Assembly: GCA_964494805.1 (NCBI GenBank)
Contig: CAZBST010000019.1
Coordinates: forward strand, 1-32,079
From: CAIYOL01 sp964494805
Lineage (GTDB): Bacteria > Planctomycetota > Phycisphaerae > Sedimentisphaerales > Anaerobacaceae
Direction: 5' to 3'
Length of the DNA stretch: 32,079 nucleotides
This document shows, in pieces, positions 7,296-16,078 of the stretch (positions are counted from its first letter, which is position 1; the number at the start of each line of letters is the position of its first letter). The notes beneath the pieces are model-generated. The model had not been told where the DNA came from, did not search any database, and was given only the letters and a program-made list of their open reading frames with translations. The position numbers and the translations under genes are program-made.

Positions 7296-8357
7296 ATGAT
7301 TAAAAGAAGAAAAACAAAAATCGTCGAGGTCGGTCAAGTTTTAATCGGCTCCTCCGCTCCGATTGTCATTCAATCGATGACAAAAGTTCCCACCATCGAC
7401 GTCTCACGCTGCGTAAACCAGATAAATCAGCTTGTCCGCGCCGGCTGCAAATTAGTCAGAATCGCCGTCCCTACACGCGCCGATACCGCAGCTTTTGCAA
7501 AAATTGTCCAAAAAGTCTCAATCCCCCTAATCGCCGATATCCATTTCAGCCCAGAGCGCGCCGTTGAAGCAATAGAAGCCGGGGCCACCAAAATACGGCT
7601 GAACCCCGGCAATATAAAAAACCGTCAAAACATCTTCCGAATAATAGACGCCGCCAAAATGCACAAAACTGCCGTCCGCATCGGCGTCAACGAGGCAAGC
7701 ATCAGAAACCTCAGGGCCGGGGATGTCCCCCCTCAAAAACGCATCGCTTTGATGTTAAAGGAAATGAAAAATTATGTCCGGCTGTTCGAAAATCGCAGCT
7801 TCACACAACTGGTCCTTAGTGCAAAAAGTAGTACCCCCCTGCGAACCATCGAAATCAATCGCCTCATCGCCGAGACCTTCGACTATCCAATCCACCTCGG
7901 CCTGACCCACGCAGGTCTTCCCGAAGACGCCCGAATACCCTCAGCTATCGCTCTGGGGACACTGCTCACAGAGGGCATCGGAGACACTATTAGAGTAAGC
8001 GCCGCCGGTGAGCCGGTCATCGAAGCAAAAATTGCAAAAGAGATTCTAATCTCTCTCGGCCTTTACAAACGGCGGACGCCGGAGTTGATAGTCTGTCCTA
8101 CCTGCGCCCGTGCCGAAATCGATGTGGTTAAGCTGGCGCGCCGAGTAAAAAAAATCCTGGCTGACATTGATAAACCTCTGCGAATCGCCGTGATGGGCTG
8201 TATCGTTAACGGTCCAGGTGAAGCCGCCGACGCAGACCTCGCCGTCTGTGCTGCAAAAAATAAAGCATTCATCTACAAAAATGGTAAAAAAATAGCGACA
8301 GTTTCGGAAAACAAAATCATCGCGGCTTTAACAACGGAATTAAAAAATCTGCAATGA
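7296..8357 (+). CDS. ispG: 4-hydroxy-3-methylbut-2-en-1-yl diphosphate synthase IspG
   Basis: IspG (GcpE) is the [4Fe-4S] enzyme that turns 2-C-methyl-D-erythritol 2,4-cyclodiphosphate into HMBPP in the MEP pathway of isoprenoid synthesis. From the ATG at 7296 the protein has 353 residues, the size of the short bacterial form without the inserted domain. It opens with IKRRKTKIVEVG and PIVIQSMTKV, then has a TIM-barrel with LIADIHF and IRLNPGNI. The cluster ligands are Cys267 and Cys270 (CPTC) and Cys302 (MGCIVNGPGEAADADLAV), with the conserved Glu309 beside them. No ribosome site precedes the ATG, and the promoter -10 box ends seven bases before it. The neighbouring genes are unrelated to isoprenoids. 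Confidence 0.96.
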   Translation: MIKRRKTKIVEVGQVLIGSSAPIVIQSMTKVPTIDVSRCVNQINQLVRAGCKLVRIAVPTRADTAAFAKIVQKVSIPLIADIHFSPERAVEAIEAGATKIRLNPGNIKNRQNIFRIIDAAKMHKTAVRIGVNEASIRNLRAGDVPPQKRIALMLKEMKNYVRLFENRSFTQLVLSAKSSTPLRTIEINRLIAETFDYPIHLGLTHAGLPEDARIPSAIALGTLLTEGIGDTIRVSAAGEPVIEAKIAKEILISLGLYKRRTPELIVCPTCARAEIDVVKLARRVKKILADIDKPLRIAVMGCIVNGPGEAADADLAVCAAKNKAFIYKNGKKIATVSENKIIAALTTELKNLQ

Positions 8358-8411
8358 TTAACGGTTAATGGGTTTCACCCTGCTTGACCAGAAGGCTGGA
8401 AGGGGCAAAAA

Positions 8412-10736
8412 ATGGCTCAATCGCCAAACATCCAGAAACACAATACCTTGACCAGATATCTGACGGTATTAGGATGGCTGGCGATGCTCATCTTCGCTTG
8501 CTTCGCTTGTACTCATATGGTTGGTGCCTCCGATACCTGGAAAGCAATTGTTGCCGGTCGACACTATATCAACCATGGTGTAGATACTGTCGACCCATTC
8601 AGCGAGAACTCACGCAAAGCAGGACCTGCGCCGCAAGACATAAAAACCTGGCCAAAATCCGCCCAGTGGATTGCAAACAAAGTTGACCTCGAGACGGTCA
8701 AATACTGGCATCCTACCGGCTGGATTAATCAGAATTGGCTGACCGGGGTTATTTTTTACTGGCTGACACACCAGTCCCCTTTCGCAGACGCCGAAACTTT
8801 TTCATTCGATACGCTGGTTTATTGGAAATTCGCTGTTTACATAATTACGATAATTTGTGTTTATTACACCGCCAAAACTTTGGGGAGCAATCCTGCTCTC
8901 TCAGCCGTTTTCGCGTGCTTTGCAATGTTTATCAGCCGCTCCTTTTTGGCTGTTCGTTCAGCAGAGTTCACAAATCTGCTGACCGCCATATTTTTGCTTA
9001 TACTGGTTTTAACCACCTATAGAAATATATCTTACATTTGGTTTATTATTCCTCTGGCGGTTCTTTGGTGCAATCTCCACGGCGGATACATCTATTTATT
9101 TATAATGCTTGTGCCCTTTGTCTTGATAAATCTTATAACAAGTTTTCTCCCAAAAAAGCTTGTTTCCATCAGCACAAAGGGTGTAATACACACCGTAACT
9201 GCTGGCCTCGTAGCTTTTGTTGCTATGATTTTATTCAACCCTTTTCATTTAACAAATCTGACTCATATCTTTGTCATAAGCGTTGGCAAAAATGCCAAGC
9301 AGTGGCGTACCGCCAGTGAATGGCATCCGGCTTTTGAATGGAGTAATCCCGTTGGTGATGCAAGACCGTTTCTAGTAATGCTTATTCTTGCCCTGTTTGT
9401 TCTTCTGATTTGGGTTATTGTACGGATATTAACCGCTTGTCCTATCAGTTGTTCCACCGAGTCAAAGGAACATGACTCAGGGACATATCAGGCGCCCAAG
9501 GTTGACTTGGCAATAATGACTATCGCAGTCCTTACCACTTATATGGCCATACGCTCGCGCAGATTCATACCGATAGCGGCTTTTGCAGTTTGTCCTCTTA
9601 TTGCAACGTATATTGACCAGACAATTCATGCAGTCTCAGCGATATACAATTTTCACAGAAGAAAGCATCTCTTTGTCAGTCCGGTGCCGTACAGCATACA
9701 GTTATTTTTTGTCCTCTTTGCCGCTGCAGCGGTCTTATTCTTTGGTATGTGGTGGGGACTTAAATTCAAGCGCGTATACCTCGACCCCTGGCCTAATGAT
9801 ACGCAATTCAATTCTGTTTTTATGCGTATGACCGCCTCCTATTCTAAACCATTCTATGCCTGCAAGTTTATAAAAGATAACAAACTAAAAGGCAATATTT
9901 TCACTTACTGGACAGACGCCAACTTTGTCGCCTCGAGACAGCAGCCGGACCCAAACACAGGCAGAACACCCCTGCAGTTATTTATGGATGGCCGCGCACA
10001 AACTGCCTATGAAACCAGATATATGACACTCTGGTCGGAAATTATGTTCGGAGGCCCAATTGCCCAAAGTGCCAGAAGGCAAAAACGCGAGCTGACTGAT
10101 GGCGATTATGCCGAGATAGGGCGGTGGACAAATGATAAGCTTAAAGAATATGACATCTGTGTTGTTTTAATGCCACTGAGTATGTCTCATACACCTCTTG
10201 TAAAAGAGCTTAAAACCAATCCCGATTGGCGGCTTGTTTATTTTGATAACAACTACAAACTGTTCGTCGACACAACAACCGCTCAAGGAAAGGAGCTTGC
10301 CGAAGGTATACTCGATGGGCGAACAAGCTACCCCGATGATTTCTCAAAGAACCTCATTGTTGCACATAATGCGCTCCTGTTCGAAAACTCGAAAGTAACG
10401 AAGGAAAGCGGACTTGATTTTGCTGTCAAAGCCTTTCAGTCAAACCCCTCACCGGCTCCGATGCAGGAAATATTGTATGCCGCAAAATTCAAAGAGCTGA
10501 CGCCTCGCGTTAATGATTTTTGCAAAAATTATATCGAGGACTTCGATAAGAATAGAGAGATTTATGCCAGCCGAGACGGTTATGCTAACCGAATCTCGGC
10601 CGCATCATCGGCGTGCGACTATTTGCAAAGGATTGCCAAAGAGCGAAAAGAAGCAACCGTAGCTAAACTTTACACTGACAAAGGTCAAAAGTATAAAATT
10701 GAATACGGAAAGATACGAGAAAGCAAAAGATGGTAA
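8412..10736 (+). CDS. Large polytopic membrane protein, GT-C glycosyltransferase-like
   Basis: The 774-residue protein has about eleven hydrophobic segments: one near residues 16-36, the others spread over roughly 135-450. A soluble C-terminal part of about 320 residues follows. Between the first two segments is SDTWKAIVAGRHYINHGVDT then DPFS and WINQNWLTGVIFYW. This arrangement (an Asp-Thr-Trp start, a DPFS turn and a WxxQxWL segment) resembles large membrane proteins of the GT-C fold, whose catalytic Asp lies in the first outer loop. That suggests a lipid-linked sugar transferase, but no donor-specific motif is seen. AAGGGG lies seven bases upstream of ATG. The stop overlaps the start of the next gene, so the two are translationally coupled. 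Confidence 0.7.
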   Translation: MAQSPNIQKHNTLTRYLTVLGWLAMLIFACFACTHMVGASDTWKAIVAGRHYINHGVDTVDPFSENSRKAGPAPQDIKTWPKSAQWIANKVDLETVKYWHPTGWINQNWLTGVIFYWLTHQSPFADAETFSFDTLVYWKFAVYIITIICVYYTAKTLGSNPALSAVFACFAMFISRSFLAVRSAEFTNLLTAIFLLILVLTTYRNISYIWFIIPLAVLWCNLHGGYIYLFIMLVPFVLINLITSFLPKKLVSISTKGVIHTVTAGLVAFVAMILFNPFHLTNLTHIFVISVGKNAKQWRTASEWHPAFEWSNPVGDARPFLVMLILALFVLLIWVIVRILTACPISCSTESKEHDSGTYQAPKVDLAIMTIAVLTTYMAIRSRRFIPIAAFAVCPLIATYIDQTIHAVSAIYNFHRRKHLFVSPVPYSIQLFFVLFAAAAVLFFGMWWGLKFKRVYLDPWPNDTQFNSVFMRMTASYSKPFYACKFIKDNKLKGNIFTYWTDANFVASRQQPDPNTGRTPLQLFMDGRAQTAYETRYMTLWSEIMFGGPIAQSARRQKRELTDGDYAEIGRWTNDKLKEYDICVVLMPLSMSHTPLVKELKTNPDWRLVYFDNNYKLFVDTTTAQGKELAEGILDGRTSYPDDFSKNLIVAHNALLFENSKVTKESGLDFAVKAFQSNPSPAPMQEILYAAKFKELTPRVNDFCKNYIEDFDKNREIYASRDGYANRISAASSACDYLQRIAKERKEATVAKLYTDKGQKYKIEYGKIRESKRW

Positions 10737-11413
10737 TCTCTGCTGACTCTTTGAGAACAAATTTTAAGCGTTTTTGTGTCGTCGTCATCTTCGGCATTGC
10801 CTTTGCATACATTGAAGCCGCTGTGGTTGTCTATCTACGTGAAATCTTTCACCCTTCCGGCTTTACTTTTCCCCTCACTGAATTTGGTATCAGTCCGTTG
10901 TGGAAACGACTTTTACTAACCGAAACCGGCAGAGAAGCTGCCACGCTGGTCGTAATCTTTACCGCCTCCTGGCTGTTTGGCCGAAATCTTCAGCAGCGGT
11001 TCGCATTTTTTCTGACCACCTTCGCAGTCTGGGATATCTTCTACTACGTCTGGCTGAAAGTTCTCATCGACTGGCCTGCCTCCATTATGGATTGGGACAT
11101 ACTATTCCTAATACCAACCACCTGGGCTGGTCCTGTTCTGGCTCCAATCCTTATCTCGTCTACACTGCTCATCTTTGCCGTAATAATACTTTATCGCTCC
11201 TGCCTTGCCGGAATCCTCAGACTAACCCTCATCGACTGGCTTGTCTTTATCCTCGCCGTCCTCCTTGTGGTTACCTCTTTCTGCATTGCCGGCCTACACG
11301 CCGCTGAACCCGATTTTAAATCTCATTTTCATTGGCTGTTATTCGCCGCAGGCCCCCTGTCCGCCATTGTGCTGTTCGCGAAATGCCTTCTGAAGTCTAA
11401 ACACCCTGCATAA
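10730..11413 (+). CDS. Integral membrane protein of unknown function
   Basis: The 227-residue product is almost entirely hydrophobic, with about six or seven membrane segments: FCVVVIFGIAFAYIEAAVVV near the start, ATLVVIFTASWLFG, FAFFLTTFAVWDIFYYVWL, ILFLIPTTWAGPVLAPILI, WLVFILAVLLVVTSF and HWLLFAAGPLSAIVLF. Acidic and aromatic residues in the segments (IEAAVV, WDIFYYVW) are noticeable. I do not recognise the family with certainty. Its ATG lies within the last codons of the preceding membrane-protein gene (ATGGTAA, seven bases shared), which indicates coupling and perhaps a joint complex. It converges on the PIN-TRAM gene with 52 bases between and no clear terminator. Confidence 0.7.
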   Translation: MVISADSLRTNFKRFCVVVIFGIAFAYIEAAVVVYLREIFHPSGFTFPLTEFGISPLWKRLLLTETGREAATLVVIFTASWLFGRNLQQRFAFFLTTFAVWDIFYYVWLKVLIDWPASIMDWDILFLIPTTWAGPVLAPILISSTLLIFAVIILYRSCLAGILRLTLIDWLVFILAVLLVVTSFCIAGLHAAEPDFKSHFHWLLFAAGPLSAIVLFAKCLLKSKHPA

Positions 11414-11465
11414 TCGGCAATCCTGAGAATCAAAAGACGCTTTCCATTTATGCACTTTTGCGATT

Positions 11466-12578
11466 TTAATTATTCTTGTTCTCTGATGTACTTGTTACCG
11501 TAGGTCTTTTATTTGGTGCCCGCTCTCTGCCGTTCCCTTTCTGCGCAAAACCTTCGAACTTGCCGAAAATCATCTTACCAGCCGAAGTCTGCAGTGAACT
11601 GGTTATGCTAATGACCACGTCTCGCCCAATTTTGTTGCGAGCGCCTTCAACAACAACCATTGTCCCGTCGTCCAGATAACCGATACCCTGCTCCGCCTCT
11701 TCACCGGGCTTCAGGATTCTAACTTCCATAATCTCACCCGGCAAAGCAATCGTCTTCAGCGAGCTGGCCAAATCGTTTATATTCATCACGTCCACCTCAC
11801 GCACCCGTGCAACCTTGCTGAGGTTATAGTCGGTCGTTGCCAATCGCCCGTTGCAGTGCTTGGTGAATATCATCAATTTCTGGTCCACGCCTTTGACCTC
11901 TTCAACATCTGGATTGACGCTGTCATCAATCTCCACGTCGATAGTAGAATCTGTCTGCATCCTGTTAAGTATATCAAGTCCCCGTCTGCCGCGGTTGCGC
12001 TTGAGCTTGTCGGCTGAATCTGCTATCAATTGCAGCTCATTGAGAACAAAACGCGGAACAACCAATGGAGCATCAAACAATTTACTATGATACAGATCTG
12101 CTATCCGCCCGTCAATAATTGCCGACGTGTCCAAAACCAGCGGCCGAGTTCCCTTGGTTTGTTTGGCAAACTCCACATAAGGCACCACAAACCGAACATC
12201 GTCTTTCGTCCGCATCACTACGCTGATCGTAAGATAACATATACAAACCCCCATCATCCACTTTACCGCCTGCATTGCTGTCTCGCTTACGCCCAAACGA
12301 TAAATCTCGTTTATCATATCCAGCACCGGTGCCAGCGCCCAACTTACAAATATCCCCACCAGAAGCCCGAAAAACATCCCCGCCAGCGCAGCTAAGGACT
12401 TCTTCGGCGTAAAAACATCGACAATAAAGGCGGCCAATGCCAGCCCCAGGCCGCTCCAGAGAATCGCATAAAAATTCGCTCTGCCGACCTCCCCGGAAAC
12501 CTCCTTAGAACTCAGATGGGTAAGTAAAACTGCGGCAACAACAATAACAAAAATGGCTCTGAAAACCCAAAGTAACAT
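11466..12578 (-). CDS. Membrane-bound PIN-TRAM domain protein (YacL-like)
   Basis: The 370-residue protein begins with about four membrane segments (residues 1-120). It continues with a PIN ribonuclease domain: VLDTSAIIDGRIADL near residue 149, PRFVLNELQLIAD, RGRRGLDILNRMQ, VDQKLMIFTK, and ATTDYNLSKVA near 240. A TRAM RNA-binding domain follows from about residue 280 (GEIMEVRILKPGEEAEQGIGYLDDGTMVVVEGAR), then a basic, disordered tail. The acidic residues of the PIN active site (Asp in LDTSA, Glu in NELQ, Asp in VDQK, Asp in TTDYN) are all present, so it may be an active nuclease. The order is that of B. subtilis YacL, whose target is unclear. GGAGGT eight bases before ATG and a clear promoter support the start. 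Confidence 0.92.
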   Translation of the reverse strand: MLLWVFRAIFVIVVAAVLLTHLSSKEVSGEVGRANFYAILWSGLGLALAAFIVDVFTPKKSLAALAGMFFGLLVGIFVSWALAPVLDMINEIYRLGVSETAMQAVKWMMGVCICYLTISVVMRTKDDVRFVVPYVEFAKQTKGTRPLVLDTSAIIDGRIADLYHSKLFDAPLVVPRFVLNELQLIADSADKLKRNRGRRGLDILNRMQTDSTIDVEIDDSVNPDVEEVKGVDQKLMIFTKHCNGRLATTDYNLSKVARVREVDVMNINDLASSLKTIALPGEIMEVRILKPGEEAEQGIGYLDDGTMVVVEGARNKIGRDVVISITSSLQTSAGKMIFGKFEGFAQKGNGRERAPNKRPTVTSTSENKNN

Positions 12579-12630
12579 AGCTATAAACCTCCAAAAATAT
12601 GATGTCGATTTCTATTTTATAATCTTCAAA

Positions 12631-12659
12631 ATTATATCTTGCACACAGGCCGTTAGCAA
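12631..12659 (-). promoter_or_regulatory. Promoter of the PIN-TRAM gene
   Basis: On the minus strand TTGCTA (12654-12659), 17 bases, and a perfect TATAAT (12631-12636). The leader would be about 45 bases and contains the ribosome site GGAGGT. Confidence 0.65.
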
Positions 12660-12817
12660 TAATTATATTATATCAGCTATAAATATCGGCTTATTTGAAC
12701 CGCGACCGTTAGCTTCGTTTTACCGGTGGTTTATTTGACTGGAAAGACCGCCTGAATTTGATTAAATGCTGTCTTATTAAATACCGAAATAATTACCAAT
12801 TAACAGTCACCAGTCTT

Positions 12818-13516
12818 CTAATATCGCGCTCTGACCTTCGTTTTCTCTGTACCTCTGCGGCAGCTTTCGCAATTACAGACGCCTACTCTCCTCAAATGAG
12901 AAACCCCAGCAAGTTTCTTTGTCTCGATTAATTTCGCTCCCTTTGCCTTCATTTTGCGAAACGCCAGTTTTGCCTCGCGCTTGTTAATTAAACCCACCGC
13001 ATCAATTACAATACTGACCTGCTTGCCTCGCTGCAGAAGTCCCAATGCCATCGCTTTAACAGCGCCTTCGGCGCTGGCGCCAACCAGAACAAAATTATCA
13101 GCCCGCACCTCACTAAGCAATCTTTCTATCCGGGGCTCATCGAACGGGTCAACACAGCGCTTATGCAGAACAACCTGCCTGTATTGCCGCAGTACATCTG
13201 CCGGAAAATCTGTGCTGCCGTCCGCAGGGAAGCTGACACGATTGCTTAGCAACGTGTACCGTATCTTTTTTTGGCCTTCTGTCCCGTCGATGCAGTAACC
13301 GGCCTCATTGACGCCGTTATGGTTGGGATAAACCTCGCAGGTCGAGATTACATGAACATCGTTGCGCTTGGCCCACGCCATCATCCTGCGAACGTTGGCC
13401 AAAACCTTCCTATGGTTTCTTATACACGTATTGCCTTTTGCAAGAAAGAAATCTCTTTGCGTATTGATATCTATCAAAATCCACTTGCGCCGCTTTTTAA
13501 TCAATTGCCGAATCAT
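12818..13516 (-). CDS. Isochorismatase-fold protein lacking the catalytic cysteine
   Basis: The 232-residue protein has the cysteine-hydrolase fold. Asp16 lies in ILIDINTQRDFF, a strand HVISTCEVYP follows, Lys119 lies in VVLHKRCVDPF, and the alpha/beta core ends at RGKQVSIVIDAVG. In active members (nicotinamidase, isochorismatase) a Cys completes the Asp-Lys-Cys triad in a GxxTxxCV turn. Here the turn reads GASAEGAV, and the Cys position is Ala152 (codon GCT). Asp16 and Lys119 are kept. The C-terminus adds a CNCESCRRG segment, a possible metal site. The protein is probably not a normal hydrolase; binding or regulation is more likely. A GGGGGAGAG tract ten bases upstream supports the ATG at 13516. 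Confidence 0.8.
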   Translation of the reverse strand: MIRQLIKKRRKWILIDINTQRDFFLAKGNTCIRNHRKVLANVRRMMAWAKRNDVHVISTCEVYPNHNGVNEAGYCIDGTEGQKKIRYTLLSNRVSFPADGSTDFPADVLRQYRQVVLHKRCVDPFDEPRIERLLSEVRADNFVLVGASAEGAVKAMALGLLQRGKQVSIVIDAVGLINKREAKLAFRKMKAKGAKLIETKKLAGVSHLRRVGVCNCESCRRGTEKTKVRARY

Positions 13517-13719
13517 TTTTACATCTCTCCCCCTTAAAGCTCAATCCAATTAAGATTAAGTCCTAATATAAATACGCCCCGGCGGACAGCTGAGTTCAAT
13601 GGTTCTATCGAATGCCCCCCACTCCGACTTTACGTGTCCGGCTTAGCTTTGGCGCAGATGAAACTGCAAGCAACGCCCTAAAAACAAGTTATATCTTCCC
13701 CCAAAGCGCTGTTTCCCTG

Positions 13720-13725
13720 TATAAT
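13720..13725 (+). promoter_or_regulatory. Possible -10 box before trmB
   Basis: A perfect TATAAT at 13720-13725 lies 50 bases before the trmB ATG at 13775. No good -35 box stands at the right distance. An in-frame TTG at 13733 follows it by seven bases. Confidence 0.35.
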
Positions 13726-13774
13726 ATCGGCTTTGAAGCCTGTTTCAGCTGTATTTCACAGGATAACTTTGCCA

Positions 13775-14398
13775 ATGGCTAAAACCTTAAAGGACTACCC
13801 TTCGGTCGCCCTGAGACCCGAAGATTTGCAGGGCAAAATCGACTTCGCGCAGATTTTCGGACGCAAAAACCCCGTCCAAATCGAAGTCGGCTCCGGCAAG
13901 GCTACCTTCCTCCTTAACCAGGCCAAGGCCCAGCCGGACGTCAATTTCCTCGGCATCGAATGGGCACGCAAATACTATCGCTACTCCGTTGACCGCATCG
14001 GCAGGTGGCAACTGAAAAACGTGAGAATCATCCGCACCAATGCCGTGCACTTTATAATCAACTTCGTCCCTGATAATTCCGTCGATTGTTTTCACATTTA
14101 TTTCCCCGACCCCTGGCCGAAAAAGCGTCACCACAAAAGACGCCTTCTGACCCACGCAAATCTCGAGCATCTCCTCCGCTGCCTTGTCCCCGCAGGCACT
14201 ATCAGAATTGCTACCGACCACGCCGAGTATTTCGAACAGATTCAAAAGGTCTTGTCAGCTTTCAGTGATAGACTTGAAAAAATCGAATTCTTCCCCACCG
14301 CCGGCGCAAACCTCGGCGAATGGGTCGGCTCGAACTTCGAAAGAAAATACCTGAAAGAAAACCGCCCCATCTTCACCTCCGCCGTAAGAAAAGTCTAA
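13775..14398 (+). CDS. trmB: tRNA (guanine-N7-)-methyltransferase TrmB
   Basis: TrmB methylates G46 in the variable loop of tRNAs using S-adenosylmethionine. From ATG 13775 the protein has 207 residues, near the usual size. Motif I is IEVGSGKATFLL, the acidic partner lies in LGIEWARKYY, and the family signature is HIYFPDPWPKKRHHKRRLL, holding the catalytic Asp and RNA-binding basic residues. ATDHAEYFEQI and the C-terminal TSFERKY-like NFERKYLKENRPIF segment complete the match. An in-frame TTG at 13733 would add 14 residues not typical of the family. The stop codon overlaps that of dprA on the other strand by four bases. Confidence 0.94.
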   Translation: MAKTLKDYPSVALRPEDLQGKIDFAQIFGRKNPVQIEVGSGKATFLLNQAKAQPDVNFLGIEWARKYYRYSVDRIGRWQLKNVRIIRTNAVHFIINFVPDNSVDCFHIYFPDPWPKKRHHKRRLLTHANLEHLLRCLVPAGTIRIATDHAEYFEQIQKVLSAFSDRLEKIEFFPTAGANLGEWVGSNFERKYLKENRPIFTSAVRKV

Positions 14399-15549
14399 TG
14401 TCTCAAAAACAAACTGCCCGGCAGTTGTTTTATCAGCCCCTTTAGCCGAAGCGATATCAACCCGGCGTTAATACCGCCAGGCGTCAAATTAGTCCCAGCA
14501 ATTATCTGCTCTATATGCAGCGGCTCTTTTGTAAGGCATTCATAAATCACCTTCTCATCTGCACTCAATTTCAACTCTTTGATGTCGAATAACGGCTTTT
14601 CAATCCTTTCAGATGCCTTTGCCGCTGCGCTTGTTACATGGCCCTGCAGCCGCTCGCCTATATACCCGAGCGCCTCCATCACATCTCCCACAGATTCGAC
14701 CAGCTTCGCCCCCTGTTTTATCAATTGATGAGCGCCTTTACTCAACGGCGAATCAATTTTCCCCGGCACCGCCATCACCTCCCGATTATTTTCAAGCGCC
14801 GCCGCTGCCGTAATCAGTGCACCGGAATTTAGGCTGGCCTCGACAACTATCGTCCCAAGCGACAATCCCGCTATGATTCTGTTGCGGGGCGGAAAGTTCT
14901 CAGCTAACGGCTCATACTGCAGCGGCAATTCGCTGATGCACGCCCCGGAATCGCTTATAAGCTCGAACAGCTTCTTATTCTCCGGCGGAAATATCTTCGC
15001 CAAGCCGCAGCCCTGCACTGCGATTGTCCGTCCGCCAGCTGATAACGCACCCTGATGCGCTGCGGTATCTATGCCGCGGGCCATTCCCGAACAAATCGTA
15101 AATCCTGCTGACGCAAGGAAATGCGCGAATTGCGATGCCTGCTCCTGCCCGTATAAACTGCAGCGGCGCGAACCCACGATGGAAATCGCTAAATTGTCGC
15201 TGGGGGTTAATGTCCCCATGACATAGAGTACTGGCGGAGGGTCGTAAGTCCTTGTCAATAAAGGAGGATAGCGCTCGTCGGCGAGGGTGATTAGGCATAC
15301 GCCAAGCTTGTCGGCTAATTCTAATTCGGCGGAAGTGTCGAATCTATCACGAGTTACGGCGATGCGCTCGGCGGTTTTGAAGCCGATGCCGCCAACTTTA
15401 GATAGTTCGCTGACGGAGGCGCCTAAGACGTAATCTATTGTATGGAAATGAGTTATGAGTTTGCTGAAAGTAGCTGGGCCGACGCCATCGGCGTTGATTA
15501 ATTTTAGCCATTGTTCGATATCAACGGAATTTTTTTGAGGCGCAACCAT
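14395..15549 (-). CDS. dprA: DNA processing protein DprA (Smf)
   Basis: DprA binds incoming single-stranded DNA during natural transformation and loads RecA on it; it also occurs in species not known to be competent. The 384-residue protein has three parts. An N-terminal helix-hairpin-helix/SAM-like region (GVGPATFSKLI and VGGIGFKTAERIA) comes first. The Rossmann-fold core follows with ISIVGSRRCSLYG, CSGMARGIDTAAHQGAL, GCGLAKIFPPENKKL, SELP, FPPRNRIIAGLS, VVEASLNSGALITA and VPGKIDSPLSKGAHQLIKQGAKLV. A C-terminal winged helix comes last (LSADEKVIYECLTKEPLHIEQI). All core motifs are intact. Its stop overlaps trmB. An AT-rich upstream region could hold a promoter, but none is clear. Confidence 0.96.
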   Translation of the reverse strand: MVAPQKNSVDIEQWLKLINADGVGPATFSKLITHFHTIDYVLGASVSELSKVGGIGFKTAERIAVTRDRFDTSAELELADKLGVCLITLADERYPPLLTRTYDPPPVLYVMGTLTPSDNLAISIVGSRRCSLYGQEQASQFAHFLASAGFTICSGMARGIDTAAHQGALSAGGRTIAVQGCGLAKIFPPENKKLFELISDSGACISELPLQYEPLAENFPPRNRIIAGLSLGTIVVEASLNSGALITAAAALENNREVMAVPGKIDSPLSKGAHQLIKQGAKLVESVGDVMEALGYIGERLQGHVTSAAAKASERIEKPLFDIKELKLSADEKVIYECLTKEPLHIEQIIAGTNLTPGGINAGLISLRLKGLIKQLPGSLFLRH

Positions 15550-15977
15550 TTAATTGGCTTGAGGTTATATCAATAAAAAACGGAAATCAAGAAAGAGAAG
15601 AGTGTTTTAATTTATTATTTATTAAAGTTAAAATAGACAAGATGGGGGATTTGGGGTAGCACCAAACGCGCAAGTTTGCGTTTTGAAACGTGCAGAAACT
15701 TATAACAATTTACAAAAGCCGTATCGAAATTAAAAAAACTGCATAGAAACTAACGCAGAATCTCCAACAAAATTTAACAATTTTTCACCCCCCTGCGCAT
15801 TTGATTGAAAAGTTTTACCGCGGAGAACACCGAGACCGCAGAGATTTTTTAGGCGAAAAAGTAAAGGTAGTAAGCGGAAGACAAAATATAAAAGCTGCCT
15901 AAGTTAACAGAGAAGATTGTTGCGGAGTTTTTTTCTGAGACAGGTGTTGATTCCAACAACAAGGTGTTGTATTATGT

Positions 15978-16011
15978 TCATAGTCCTTTCGATTAGTCGA
16001 AAGGACTATGA
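15978..16011. repeat. Long palindrome, copy 1, upstream of the LuxR-type gene
   Basis: Arms of 15 bases (15978-15992 and 15997-16011) pair perfectly around TTAG. Each arm contains TAGTCCTTT or its complement. The element ends 67 bases before the LuxR-type start codon and just upstream of that gene's probable promoter. As RNA it would form a very stable hairpin followed by ATTTTT, so a terminator role is also possible. Confidence 0.85.
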
Positions 16012-16034
16012 GATTTTTGGTGCAATCAGTTTTT

Positions 16035-16064
16035 TTGAATGGAGATTGTGAGACTTTTTATATT
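16035..16064 (+). promoter_or_regulatory. Possible promoter of the LuxR-type gene
   Basis: TTGAAT (16035-16040) and TATATT (16059-16064) with an 18-base spacer lie between the palindrome and the ATG at 16079. The match is moderate. Confidence 0.4.
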
Positions 16065-16078
16065 GTTGGGAGTGAGAT

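Larger units (their letters stand above)
15550..16078. other. AT-rich intergenic region with repeat fragments
   Basis: This 529-base gap between the divergently oriented dprA and the LuxR-type gene has no convincing reading frame. It holds a small hairpin (AAACGC/GCGTTT near 15664-15683). The 18-mer CTGCGCATTTGATTGAAA at 15793-15810 recurs exactly at 16621-16638. A segment near 15892 (AAGCTGCCTAAGTTA) resembles one near 16676. The first of two long palindromes also lies here. A possible weak dprA promoter (TTGTCT, 17 bases, TAATAA on the minus strand) lies in the T/A-rich part. Confidence 0.5.

Noticed and set aside
13733..13774. Longer TrmB starting at TTG 13733
   Set aside because: The added 14 residues are not typical of the family; ATG 13775 gives a normal N-terminus. 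The TATAAT just before TTG keeps a small doubt.
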